From contig OY970315.1 in NCBI GenBank assembly GCA_963716525.1, positions 4,278,001 through 4,342,000 on the forward strand: DNA of 64,000 nucleotides, written 5' to 3'. Both the position numbers and the translations under genes were made by a program. The first letter of the stretch is position 1; each line of letters opens with the position of its first letter. The stretch comes from JBBREP01 sp963716525. GTDB taxonomy: Bacteria > Actinomycetota > Acidimicrobiia > IMCC26256 > PALSA-610. Positions 53,570 through 62,757 of this stretch are shown one piece after another. The notes beneath the pieces were generated by a model. The model had not been told where the DNA came from. It did no database searches and worked only from the letters and a program-made list of their open reading frames with translations.

Positions 53570-54739
53570 ATGAGCGCACCCGAACCGCTGTGGGTGGACG
53601 ACCCGGATGCGCTCGGTGACCTCGTGGCCCAGCTGCGCGGCGAGCCCGAGTACGCGCTCGACACCGAGTTCCACGGCGAGCGCACCTACTTCCCGAGGCT
53701 CGCGCTCGTGCAGATCGCGTGGCGAGGCGGGCTCGCGCTCGTCGATCCGCTCGCGCTCTCGCTCGAACCGCTCGCCGAGATCCTGGACGGGCCGGCCACG
53801 ATGGTGGCGCACGCCGGCGACCAGGACCTCGCGATCATGGCCCGCGCAGCAGGTGTGGCGCCGTCCCGGCTGTTCGACACCCAGGTCGCGGCGGGCTTCT
53901 GCGGGCTCGGCACGCCGTCGCTCGTGCACCTCGCCGACCGCCTGTTGAAGGTGGAACTCGCCAAGGGCGACCGCCTCACCGACTGGACGCGGCGGCCGCT
54001 CACTGCCGACCAGCGGCTCTATGCCGCGGGCGACGTCGCGCACCTGCTGCCGATCGCCGACCGGCTGCGCGAGATGCTGCGCGCCGACGGCCGGCTCACG
54101 TGGGCCGAGGAGGAGTGCGAGGAGCGGCGGCGGCGCGACCGTGAACGGCCCGACGCGCGATGCGCGTGGTGGCGCATCAAGGGCAACCGCCAGATGCGCG
54201 CCAAATCGCGCGGCGTCGCGCAGGAGGTCGCGGCATGGCGTGAACGCCGCGCCGAGGACGCCGACCTTCCGACGCGCCACATCCTGTCCGACCTTGCGCT
54301 CGCCGGCATCATCGCTCGACCGCCGCACTCACGCGACGAGCTCGCGGCGGTGCGCGGCATCGACGGCCGCGCGCTGCGCGCACCGGTCGCCGAGGAGCTC
54401 CTCGGCGCGATCCGACGGGGCGAACAGCTCGGACCGGACGAGATCATGATGCCCGACCGCGACCACACCGACCGTTCGCTTGCACCTGCGCTCTCGGTGA
54501 TCGCGGCGTGGACCACCCAGCGCGCCGGCGAGCTGCGACTCGAGCCGTCGCTGCTCGCGACCCGCGCCGATCTCGCCGAGCTGCTCAATACCGGGGACGG
54601 ACGGCTCTCGCAAGGCTGGCGTGCCGACATCGTGGGCGCGCCGATCGCGTCGATGCTCGCGGGCGATGCGTCGATCGTGTTGCGCGAAGGTGGCCGCCGC
54701 ATCGAGCTCGTCGAAAACGCGCCGCCGGTATCCGGGTAA
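53570..54739 (+). CDS. rnd: Ribonuclease D (3'-5' exonuclease)
   Basis: DEDD-family exoribonuclease of 389 aa trimming tRNA and other RNA 3' ends. Exo I ALDTEFHGERTYFPRLALVQ (Asp, Glu), Exo II MVAHAGDQDLAIMARAAG, DTQVAAGFCGLGTPSLVHLA and Exo III LYAAGDVAHLLPIADRL (Asp with Tyr). HRDC domain(s) in the C-terminal half: RCAWWRIKGNRQMRAKSRGV ... RRAEDADLPTRHILSDLAL, the usual RNase D layout. ATG 53570, 23 bp after ccdA. Confidence 0.92.
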   Translation: MSAPEPLWVDDPDALGDLVAQLRGEPEYALDTEFHGERTYFPRLALVQIAWRGGLALVDPLALSLEPLAEILDGPATMVAHAGDQDLAIMARAAGVAPSRLFDTQVAAGFCGLGTPSLVHLADRLLKVELAKGDRLTDWTRRPLTADQRLYAAGDVAHLLPIADRLREMLRADGRLTWAEEECEERRRRDRERPDARCAWWRIKGNRQMRAKSRGVAQEVAAWRERRAEDADLPTRHILSDLALAGIIARPPHSRDELAAVRGIDGRALRAPVAEELLGAIRRGEQLGPDEIMMPDRDHTDRSLAPALSVIAAWTTQRAGELRLEPSLLATRADLAELLNTGDGRLSQGWRADIVGAPIASMLAGDASIVLREGGRRIELVENAPPVSG

Positions 54740-54749
54740 TCTGGACGAC

Positions 54750-55508
54750 GTGGCCGGCCCGAAGATCGGCGTCCAACTTCATCCGCAGGACACCACGGTC
54801 GCTGCGCTGCGCGCTGCGTGGCGCGCTGCTGACGCGCTCGGCGTCGACAGCCTCTGGCTCTGGGACCACTTCTTCCCGCTCTACGGGCCAACCGACGCGG
54901 CGCACTTCGAGTGCTACACGCTCCTCTCGGCGATGGCGGTCGACACCACCCACGCCGAGCTCGGCGCGCTCGTCACGTGCAACTCGTACCGCAATCCCGA
55001 TCTCCTCGCCGACATGGCGCGCACTGTCGACCACCTGAGCGACGGCCGCTTCGTGCTCGGCATCGGTGCGGGATGGTTCGAGCGCGACTACGAGGAGTAC
55101 AGCTACGAGTTCGGCACGAAGAGCTCGCGTCTGCGTGATCTCGAAGCCGCGCTCGTGCGCATCATGGAACGCCTCGACAAGCTGAACCCGCCACCGCCCG
55201 GGCACCTGCCCATCCTCATCGGCGGTGGCGGCGAGAAGGTCACCCTCCGGCTCGTCGCCGAGCACGCCGACGCATGGAACACCTTCGGCCCGCCCAAGAA
55301 CTTCGCGGCCAAGAACCGCGTGCTCGACGAGTGGTGTGATCGGGTCGGGCGGCGCCGCGACCAGATCGAGCGCACGGTCGGGATCAACACCAGCGAGGTC
55401 GGCGACGCGAGCGCCTACATCGACGCCGGCGCCGAGCACCTCATCGTGATGGTGGGCGCGCCGTTCGACCTCTCCCCCGTCGAGCAGCTCCTCGCCAAGG
55501 TCCGCTGA
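54750..55508 (+). CDS. LLM-class F420-dependent oxidoreductase
   Basis: A 252-aa member of the same LLM subgroup as the gene at 905 but shorter. KIGVQLHPQDTTVAALRAAW, LGVDSLWLWDHFFPLYGPTD, TTHAELGALVTCNSYRNPDL, FVLGIGAGWFERDYEEYSYE and LPILIGGGGEKVTLRLVAEH line up with the barrel core. The GTG start at 54750 follows the RNase D stop by 10 bp, so they are probably cotranscribed. Substrate unknown; F420 use inferred from family. Confidence 0.86.
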   Translation: MAGPKIGVQLHPQDTTVAALRAAWRAADALGVDSLWLWDHFFPLYGPTDAAHFECYTLLSAMAVDTTHAELGALVTCNSYRNPDLLADMARTVDHLSDGRFVLGIGAGWFERDYEEYSYEFGTKSSRLRDLEAALVRIMERLDKLNPPPPGHLPILIGGGGEKVTLRLVAEHADAWNTFGPPKNFAAKNRVLDEWCDRVGRRRDQIERTVGINTSEVGDASAYIDAGAEHLIVMVGAPFDLSPVEQLLAKVR

Positions 55509-55529
55509 GCGCCGCGGCCGGTCGCTCGG

Positions 55530-55727
55530 TCAGCCGAGCACCGCGCGCACGCGCCAGCGGCACCCGTCGGGCGAGTACCACTCGAGCTCGTCGAGGCCGC
55601 GCCGGTCGACGACGAGCTCACGCAGGTCGCGGGGCAGGTCGTCGAGCCGGTAGATGTCGCGGGCGCAGCCGTCGCCGTCGCAGATCTCCACGTCGAAGCC
55701 GGCCTCCAGCAAGAACGCCATCGCCAT
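55530..55727 (-). CDS. Small hypothetical protein
   Basis: A 65-aa frame with two Cys-containing acidic segments (VEICDGDGCARDIYRLDDLP, then EWYSPDGCRWRVRAV). The pattern does not match any family I know. It sits between a plus-strand LLM gene and minus-strand acyl-CoA dehydrogenases. It looks like a real small gene by codon pattern (GC-rich third positions), but evidence is limited. Confidence 0.5.
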   Translation of the reverse strand: MAMAFLLEAGFDVEICDGDGCARDIYRLDDLPRDLRELVVDRRGLDELEWYSPDGCRWRVRAVLG

Positions 55728-55801
55728 CCATTGTGGCGGCGCCCGTGGCCGAAGTGGTGGATTTCGACGTACGCGCGCCTTCGAGCGTGGGACGAGAACG
55801 C

Positions 55802-56941
55802 CTACGCGGGGGTGTCGGCCAACTGCTTGCCGATGTGGAGCAGCTGCGCGGTGGCACTGCCGAGGGTGAACTCGGCCTGCTTGATCCAGAGGAAGTAGCG
55901 GTGGATCGGGTAGTCGAGATCGATGCTGATGCCGCCGTGGATGTGCAGGCAGGCGTGGCCGATCTGGTTGCCGCCCTCACACGCCCACCACTTGGCCGTG
56001 GCGACCTCGTCGGGTACGTCGTTGCCCTCGTCGAGGTGCGTGGCCGCCTGCAGCATCGTCAGCTCGATCGCCTGGTTGTTGATGTAGGCCTCGGCCATGC
56101 GCTGGGAAACGGCCTGGAACGTGCCGATCGAACGCTCGAACTGCTTGCGGTCGATGGTGTACTGCGCGGTGAGACGCATCGCGGCGTCGCACACGCCGCC
56201 GATCAGTGCGCACATCGCCACCTGGGTGCGCTCGAGCAGGAACTCCAGGATCTCCCGCCCCTGCGCCTGTGAGCCGAGCACGTCGGTCGCCGGGACCGTC
56301 ACCCCTTCGAACGTGACCTGGAACAGGTGCTCGTAGTTCTGGCCCACCTGGCGCTCGTGCGTGATGCCGTCGCCGTGCGCGGGTACCGACAGGATCACGA
56401 CGTCGCCGGCGGCCGATCCACTCGAATCGGTGACGCGCGCCGACACGAGCATGCCGCTCGCCACGTCGGCGAACGGCACCGTGGTCTTCACACCGCGCAG
56501 CGCGTAACCGCCGTCACTCGTGGGTGTTGCGCTCGCGTACGGTTTCCACGCGTCAGTGTTGTGCTCGGCGACCGCGACGGTGGTGATCACGTTGCCGTTC
56601 GCGATCTGCTCGAGCACGGGGAGCTGCTCGGGCGACGCGTAGCGCGACCACGTGAGCGCGCCCGACACGAGGCACGGGATCAACGGCAGCGGCGGCACGA
56701 ACTTGCCCGCTTCGCGCAGCACGAGGCAGAGGTCGAGGAAGCCGAGCCCGAGACCGCCCTGCTCCTCGGGGATCGCGATGCCGAGCAGATTCGCCTTGGC
56801 GAGCTCCACCCACGTGTCGCGGTCGAAGCCCTCCTCGCTGCGCTCCACTTCTTTCAGGTGCGGCAGCGTCATGCGGTCGGCGAGGATCTTGTTCGTGAGG
56901 CCGACGAGCTCGGTCTGGGTCTCGTTGAGTGCGAAGTCCAT
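55802..56941 (-). CDS. Acyl-CoA dehydrogenase family protein (heteromer subunit candidate)
   Basis: A 379-aa acyl-CoA dehydrogenase-fold protein lying 15 bp after another, different one. N-terminal helical domain MDFALNETQTELVGLTNKIL, PEEQGGLGLGFLDLCLVLRE; the C-terminus has HIHGGISIDLDYPIHRYFLW in place of the usual GGxGY catalytic-Glu segment. Adjacent unequal pairs like this form alpha2beta2 dehydrogenases for steroid side chains in mycobacteria (ChsE4-ChsE5 type); by analogy this could be one half. Intact frame. The substrate is inferred only. Confidence 0.85.
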   Translation of the reverse strand: MDFALNETQTELVGLTNKILADRMTLPHLKEVERSEEGFDRDTWVELAKANLLGIAIPEEQGGLGLGFLDLCLVLREAGKFVPPLPLIPCLVSGALTWSRYASPEQLPVLEQIANGNVITTVAVAEHNTDAWKPYASATPTSDGGYALRGVKTTVPFADVASGMLVSARVTDSSGSAAGDVVILSVPAHGDGITHERQVGQNYEHLFQVTFEGVTVPATDVLGSQAQGREILEFLLERTQVAMCALIGGVCDAAMRLTAQYTIDRKQFERSIGTFQAVSQRMAEAYINNQAIELTMLQAATHLDEGNDVPDEVATAKWWACEGGNQIGHACLHIHGGISIDLDYPIHRYFLWIKQAEFTLGSATAQLLHIGKQLADTPA

Positions 56942-56956
56942 GGGGTGCGTCCGTTC

Positions 56957-58136
<1,180 letters not shown>

Positions 58137-58170
58137 GGGATCTCCTCCGGCACCACCGACCGGGCGGCGG

Positions 58171-58184
58171 TGAAACGCGTTCGT
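58171..58184. promoter_or_regulatory. Weak KstR-like palindrome upstream of acyl-CoA dehydrogenase pair
   Basis: TGAAACGCGTTCGT keeps the AACnnGTT core of the KstR pattern and the 5' T, but has T instead of A at the last fixed position. It lies 35 bp before the ATG of the dehydrogenase operon. Weaker than the site at 23754 and could be chance. Confidence 0.3.
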
Positions 58185-58205
58185 ACTCTTGCCCAGCCGC
58201 GGCGT

Positions 58206-58679
58206 TCATGCCAAGCCCGCCAGCCCGGCAAGCAGCGCGTGGCCGGCGGCGGCCGTCACGAGGTGGATGCCGGCGCCGGCGAAGTCCGGGGCGTGCTCCG
58301 CCACGAACGCCACCACGGCCGGATCGGGATCGGCGCGGCCCGCGCCGACGATCGACCCGCCTACGGGCATCAGCAGCCGCGCCCCGAGCGCGACCGCACG
58401 GAACGCGTCGAGCGCCGGCTCGCAGTGGAAGACGTGCTGGACAACCGAGCCGATGCGGCCCAGGGCCTCGGCGATCGCCTCGGCCGACCCGAGATCGCAG
58501 GTGTTCCAGCTCGCGACGCCGGGCCACGGCTGCTCGCCGCCGGCCGCGACCACGTGCACCTCCACGCCGGCGGTGATCAACGGTGGGCCGATCGCGCGCG
58601 CCGCCGTGCCGGCCTCGGCGGCGACCATCACCGTCCGGCGGCCGACATAGCGCGCCGCCGCCTCTGAAGCGCTCGTCAC
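58206..58679 (-). CDS. Short SDR-like protein of unknown function
   Basis: A 157-aa protein with alternating strands and helices resembling a reduced Rossmann fold (RTVMVAAEAGTAARAIGPPL, VVQHVFHCEPALDAFRAVAL, LLMPVGGSIVGAGRADPDPA). The glycine-rich TGxxxGxG motif is replaced by AEAGTAARA and there is no YxxxK, so dehydrogenase activity is unlikely. It precedes the acyl-CoA dehydrogenase pair on the same strand, with about 70 bp between. Confidence 0.55.
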   Translation of the reverse strand: MTSASEAAARYVGRRTVMVAAEAGTAARAIGPPLITAGVEVHVVAAGGEQPWPGVASWNTCDLGSAEAIAEALGRIGSVVQHVFHCEPALDAFRAVALGARLLMPVGGSIVGAGRADPDPAVVAFVAEHAPDFAGAGIHLVTAAAGHALLAGLAGLA

Positions 58680-58940
58680 ATCGGCCTCGCCATCCGCCGT
58701 CTCCGTCGTGCTCCGCCCGCGTCGTCGCCGCGGCCGTCGATCGTGACCGACGATACGGGCTCACCTCGGCGAGTGATCCGATGTGACCGTCGCCACCACC
58801 GGCCGTGCCCGCACCGGCCCGGAATCCCACGGAGCGTGGCCGCGGCGAGGGCGGGGACCACGAAGCGTTGGCGCCTAGGCCTCACGAATCCCCGCCCGCG
58901 GGCCGATGAGACAGTGGGCGGCAGGGAGGCTCACGGCGGG

Positions 58941-59540
58941 ATGATCCGAACGATGCTCAGAACCGGCGGGACCGTTGCCATCTCGATGGGCGCGCTGCTC
59001 ACCGCGGGAAGCATGAACCTCGCGGTGCTGAACGGCGGCCCCGAAGGGCCCGGCAACCTCGTGATCCGGGCCGCGCCGCCCACGACCACCACCCTGCCCG
59101 CGGCTCGCGGGCACGCGGCCCGCCCCGCCCCCACCGACTCGACAACGTCGACGGCGGCACCACGCCTCACGCGCACGAGCGCGGCGGCCCCCACCACCAC
59201 GGCCGGGGCGACCACCACGAGCGTCCCCGCCCGGCACCCCACGAGCACCACCACCCGACCGCCGGGGACCACGACCACTACGCATCCTCCGAGCAGTCCG
59301 CAGAACCTACGGGTGTTCACCGTCCGCGACGCGGGGCACGTGCGCGTGCGCTGGGTGAACAAGCGCACGATCAGCGCGACGGCCGTCGCAAGGTCGGGGT
59401 TCTCGCTCCCGCATGTCACCAAGCAGGGCCCCGACATCACGCTGCGGTTCCAGAGCAAGACCGAGCTCGTGGTGTGGCACGGGTGGGTCGAAGCCCATCA
59501 GATCAAGGCGTGGATCAAGACCTACCGGCTGTCTCGGTAA
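58941..59540 (+). CDS. Exported or anchored protein with Thr/Pro-rich linker
   Basis: About 199 aa. N-terminal hydrophobic segment (GGTVAISMGALLTAGSMNLA) as signal or anchor; a long Thr/Pro/Ala-rich linker (about residues 40-115); then a compact domain (FTVRDAGHVRVRWVNKRTIS, ... FQSKTELVVWHGWVEAHQIK) that I do not recognise. ATG 58941 is chosen over an upstream ATG at 58743, because the hydrophobic segment directly follows it and GGCGGG precedes it. It should lie outside the membrane. Confidence 0.65.
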   Translation: MIRTMLRTGGTVAISMGALLTAGSMNLAVLNGGPEGPGNLVIRAAPPTTTTLPAARGHAARPAPTDSTTSTAAPRLTRTSAAAPTTTAGATTTSVPARHPTSTTTRPPGTTTTTHPPSSPQNLRVFTVRDAGHVRVRWVNKRTISATAVARSGFSLPHVTKQGPDITLRFQSKTELVVWHGWVEAHQIKAWIKTYRLSR

Positions 59541-59570
59541 CGCGGTTTCGTCGTGAGCTCGCCGCCGGGC

Positions 59571-59606
59571 GCAGCGAGGCACAGCGAGGCGCAGCGAGGC
59601 ACAGCG
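59571..59606. repeat. 10-bp tandem repeat
   Basis: 3.6 copies of GCAGCGAGGC alternating with ACAGCGAGGC, between the convergent stops at 59540 and 59613. Function unknown; simple-sequence expansion is the default reading. Confidence 0.8.
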
Positions 59607-59612
59607 TGTACG

Positions 59613-60458
59613 TCAGCGGAGATGCTCCGGCCAGTTCGCGGTCTCGAGCTCGTCGCGCACGAACGCCGTGAAGGCACCGGCGCGGTGATGGTCGATCACA
59701 CGATGGTCGAACCCGAGCCCGAGCATGCCGATCGGTCGGATGTCGAGGCGGCCGGCCGCGTCGGCCACGACGGTCCGGCGCACACTGTCGGTGACGAGGA
59801 TCGCCGCCTGCGGTCGGTGGATCACGGGGAACGAGAGCGCGGTGCCGTGCGCGCCCGGATTCGTGATGGTGAACGTGCCGCCGGTGAGGTCGTCGGGTCG
59901 CAGCCGGCGATCGCGCGCCTGCGTGGCGACCCGCTGGATCGCCCGGGCGAGCCCGCGCAGCGTCAGCCCGTCGGCGTCGCGCACGACGGGCACGACCAGA
60001 CCGGCGTGCGCAAGGTCGACGGCGATGCCGAGCGCGACGTCGCGCCGCGCCGCGATCGTGCCATCGTCGTCCACGGTGACGTTCACGTCGGGAAACGCAC
60101 GCAGCGCGTGGCAGACCGCGACGGCGACGAACGGCAGCGCCGTCAACGTGAAACCCTCTGCTGCCGCGAACGAGGCCCGTGCGTGCTGGCGCGCGGCTTC
60201 GACCGCGCTGTAATCGCACGGCACCACCACGTGAGCGTGCGCGGCGGTGCGCTTCGACTCCAGCAGTGCGATCGCGGCGCGGGCGCGCACCCGGCTGAAG
60301 GGCACCCGCTCGTCGCCCCCACCGGCATCGCGCTCGCCGGTGGGGCGCTCGCCGGTGGGGCGTTCGCCGTGACCGAAGCGGACGCGGGGCGGTACAAAAC
60401 CCGCCGGCCGAACCCGCGGTGGTCGGACCCGCCACGGCGGTGGCGGCGCCGTGCTCAC
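59613..60458 (-). CDS. 2-oxoacid dehydrogenase E2 catalytic domain protein without lipoyl domain
   Basis: Acyltransferase core of a 2-oxoacid dehydrogenase complex, 281 aa. After a Pro/Arg-rich N-terminus and a GERPTGERPTGER repeat comes the catalytic domain: VPFSRVRARAAIALLESKRT, VVVPCDYSAVEAARQHARAS, GGTFTITNPGAHGTALSFPV and the active-site FDHRVIDHHRAGAFTAFVRD (DHRxxD with His where Gly is usual). No lipoyl domain and no peripheral subunit-binding domain are encoded here. Divergent from the E1 gene, with 66 bp between starts. GTG 60458. Confidence 0.85.
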   Translation of the reverse strand: MSTAPPPPWRVRPPRVRPAGFVPPRVRFGHGERPTGERPTGERDAGGGDERVPFSRVRARAAIALLESKRTAAHAHVVVPCDYSAVEAARQHARASFAAAEGFTLTALPFVAVAVCHALRAFPDVNVTVDDDGTIAARRDVALGIAVDLAHAGLVVPVVRDADGLTLRGLARAIQRVATQARDRRLRPDDLTGGTFTITNPGAHGTALSFPVIHRPQAAILVTDSVRRTVVADAAGRLDIRPIGMLGLGFDHRVIDHHRAGAFTAFVRDELETANWPEHLR

Positions 60459-60524
60459 GACCGGCAGCGTACGGCCGCGCGAGAGCGCGCGTGCGCGACC
60501 GGCCGGTCGTAGCCTCCTCACACC

Positions 60525-62688
60525 TTGACCACGACGACGAAGCCGCGCGACGCACCCGATCTGCCGCTCGACGAGGCCGTGGCCGACTACCGGCTCGCCC
60601 TGATCTCGCGACACCTCGACGATCGCGAGATCAAGCTGCGCCAGCAGAGCCGCGTCTACTTCCAGATCTCCGGCGCGGGCCACGAGGCCCTCTGCCTCGG
60701 GCTGGCGCGCTCGTTGGAGCCCGGCGTCGACTGGTTCTTCCCCTACTACCGAGACCGCGCGCTCGTGCTCGGCCTCGGTGTGACGCCCTACGAGATCCTG
60801 CTGCAGGCCGTCGGCTCGGCCGAAGACCCCGCATCGGGCGGCCGGCAAATGCCCTGCCATTTCGGCGACCGGGCGCGCCACATCGTCAGCCAGACGAGTC
60901 CCACCGGCAGCCAGTGCCTTCCGGCCGTCGGTTGCGCCGAGGCGGCGCGCTACATCGGCCGCCGGCGCGATCTCGAAGGTTGCGACGCGACGGGCGACGA
61001 GGTCACGTACGTGTCGCTCGGCGACGGCGCGACGAGCGAAGGTGAGTTCTGGGAGTCGCTCAACACCGTGTGCCGGCTGCATCTCCCCGTGCTCTATGTG
61101 GTGGCCGACAACGGTTACGCGATCTCGGTGCGCGCGGCCGACCAGTCGCCGGCGCCGATCTCGGAGCTCGTGCGCGGCTTTCGGGGGCTGCACGTGGTGA
61201 AGATGAACGGCCGCGACTATTTCCAGGTGCGCACGAAGGGCGCGAGCGCGGTGGCGCACGCGCGTGCGGGCGTGGGCCCGGTGCTCATCCACGCCACCGT
61301 CACCCGCCCGTACTCGCACTCGCTCTCGGACGACCAGAAGAAGTACCGGGCCTCCGACGAGCTCGACGACGAACAGGTGCACGATCCGATCGTGCTGCTC
61401 GAACGTCGCCTCGTGCGGCGCGGCGCGCTCGACGAAGCACGACTGCGAGCGGCTGCGGGAGGAGACCCGTGACGAGGTGCGGGCCGCGGCCGAGCGCGCT
61501 GTCGCAGCCCGGCGCCCCGATCCGGCATCGGCGCTCGAGCACGTGTTCGCGCCGACCACGCCACCCGCGCCCGCGCCTGCGCCTGGGCTCGCGCCCGTGC
61601 CTGGGTCCGAGGCGGACGCCGAGGGCGAACCCGTCACGATGGGCGAGGCGATCCGGCGCTGCTTGCACGAGGAGATGGAGCGCGACGAGCGCATCCGCGT
61701 GTTCGGCGAGGACGTCGCCGACGCCGATCCCGAGGTGCTCGACGAGGTGCCCGGCAAGGGCGGCGTGTTCGGCGTGACGTTCGGGCTGCAGCGCCGCTTC
61801 GGTCAGTCACGCTGCTTCAACACGCCGCTCGCGGAGGCGAACATCGTCGGGCGCGGCGTGGGGATGGCGCTGCGGGGTCTGCGGCCGTGCGCCGAGATCC
61901 AGTTCATGGACTACATCTGGCCGGCGCTGCAACAGCTCACCCAGGAGGCCGCCACAACCCGCTGGCGCTCGAACGGCACCTGGTCGTGCCCGCTCGTGGT
62001 GCGCGTCGCCACCGGCGGTTACCTGCAGGGCGGCGCGATCTGGCACAGCCACTCGGGTGAGTCGATCTTCGCCCACGTGCCCGGCCTGCACGTGGTGTTC
62101 CCGTCGCGCGCCGGTGATGCGGTCGGCCTGCTGCGCACCGCCTTCCGCAGCAGCGGCGATCCGGTGCTGTTCCTCGAGCACAAGCACCTGTACCGGCAGG
62201 GCTACAACCGCGACGCGATGCCGCCGCTCGACTGGACGCTGCCGTTCGGGCGCGGCGCCGTCGTGCGGGCCGGTGATGCACTCACCGTCGTCACGTGGGG
62301 TGCGACGGTGCAGCGGGCGAAGCAGGCCGCGGGCAACGTCGACCCTGACGGCACCGTCCAGCCCCGAGGCGCGCGAGCGGGCGCGAGTGGGGGTGGCATC
62401 GAGGTGATCGACCTCCGCACGCTCGTGCCGTGGGATCGAGAGATCGTGGCCGAGTCGGTGCGGCGCACCGGCCGCGTGCTGATCGTGCACGAGGACACCT
62501 TGACGGTCGGGTTCGGCGCGGAGATCGCGGCGTTCGTGGCCGACGAGTGCTTCGAGTACCTCGCCGCGCCGGTGCTGCGGCTCGCGGCACCCGACGTGCT
62601 CGTCGCCTACGAACCCGGACTCGAGGCCGCGACGCTCCCCCAGGTGGCCGACATCGAACGCGACCTGCGCACCCTGCTCGCCTACTGA
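60525..62688 (+). CDS. Branched-chain 2-oxoacid dehydrogenase E1, alpha-beta fusion, frameshifted
   Basis: Thiamine-diphosphate E1 that decarboxylates branched-chain 2-oxoacids (or pyruvate). The alpha part (TTG 60525) has AGHEALCLGLARSLEPGVDW, YYRDRALVLGLGV and the ThDP motif LGDGATSEGEFWES ... NGYAIS. A net +1 shift near 61437 is followed by DCERLREETRDEVRAAAERA, a Pro/Ala linker, and the beta part (VTMGEAIRRCLHEEMERDER, VFGEDVADADP, FNTPLAEANIVGRGVGMALR, LFLEHKHLYR). The beta part has no own start with RBS, so it is one chain of about 720 aa. Confidence 0.87.
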
Positions 62689-62699
62689 AACCCCCCGCG

Positions 62700-62743
62700 C
62701 ATGCGTCGTTTGGGACCGCTATTTGGTACCCAAACGACGCATG
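62700..62743. repeat. 44-bp palindromic repeat, copy 3
   Basis: Identical to 22552-22595 and 43626-43669. It lies between the convergent stops of E1 (62688) and the FAD oxidoreductase (62758), the same context as copy 1. Confidence 0.92.
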
Positions 62744-62757
62744 AGGGAAGGGGGGCG

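Noticed and set aside
61264..61640. Separate start for an E1 beta gene
   Set aside because: The beta frame continues smoothly from the alpha domain through a Pro/Ala linker with one base correction; no ribosome-binding site precedes an internal start.
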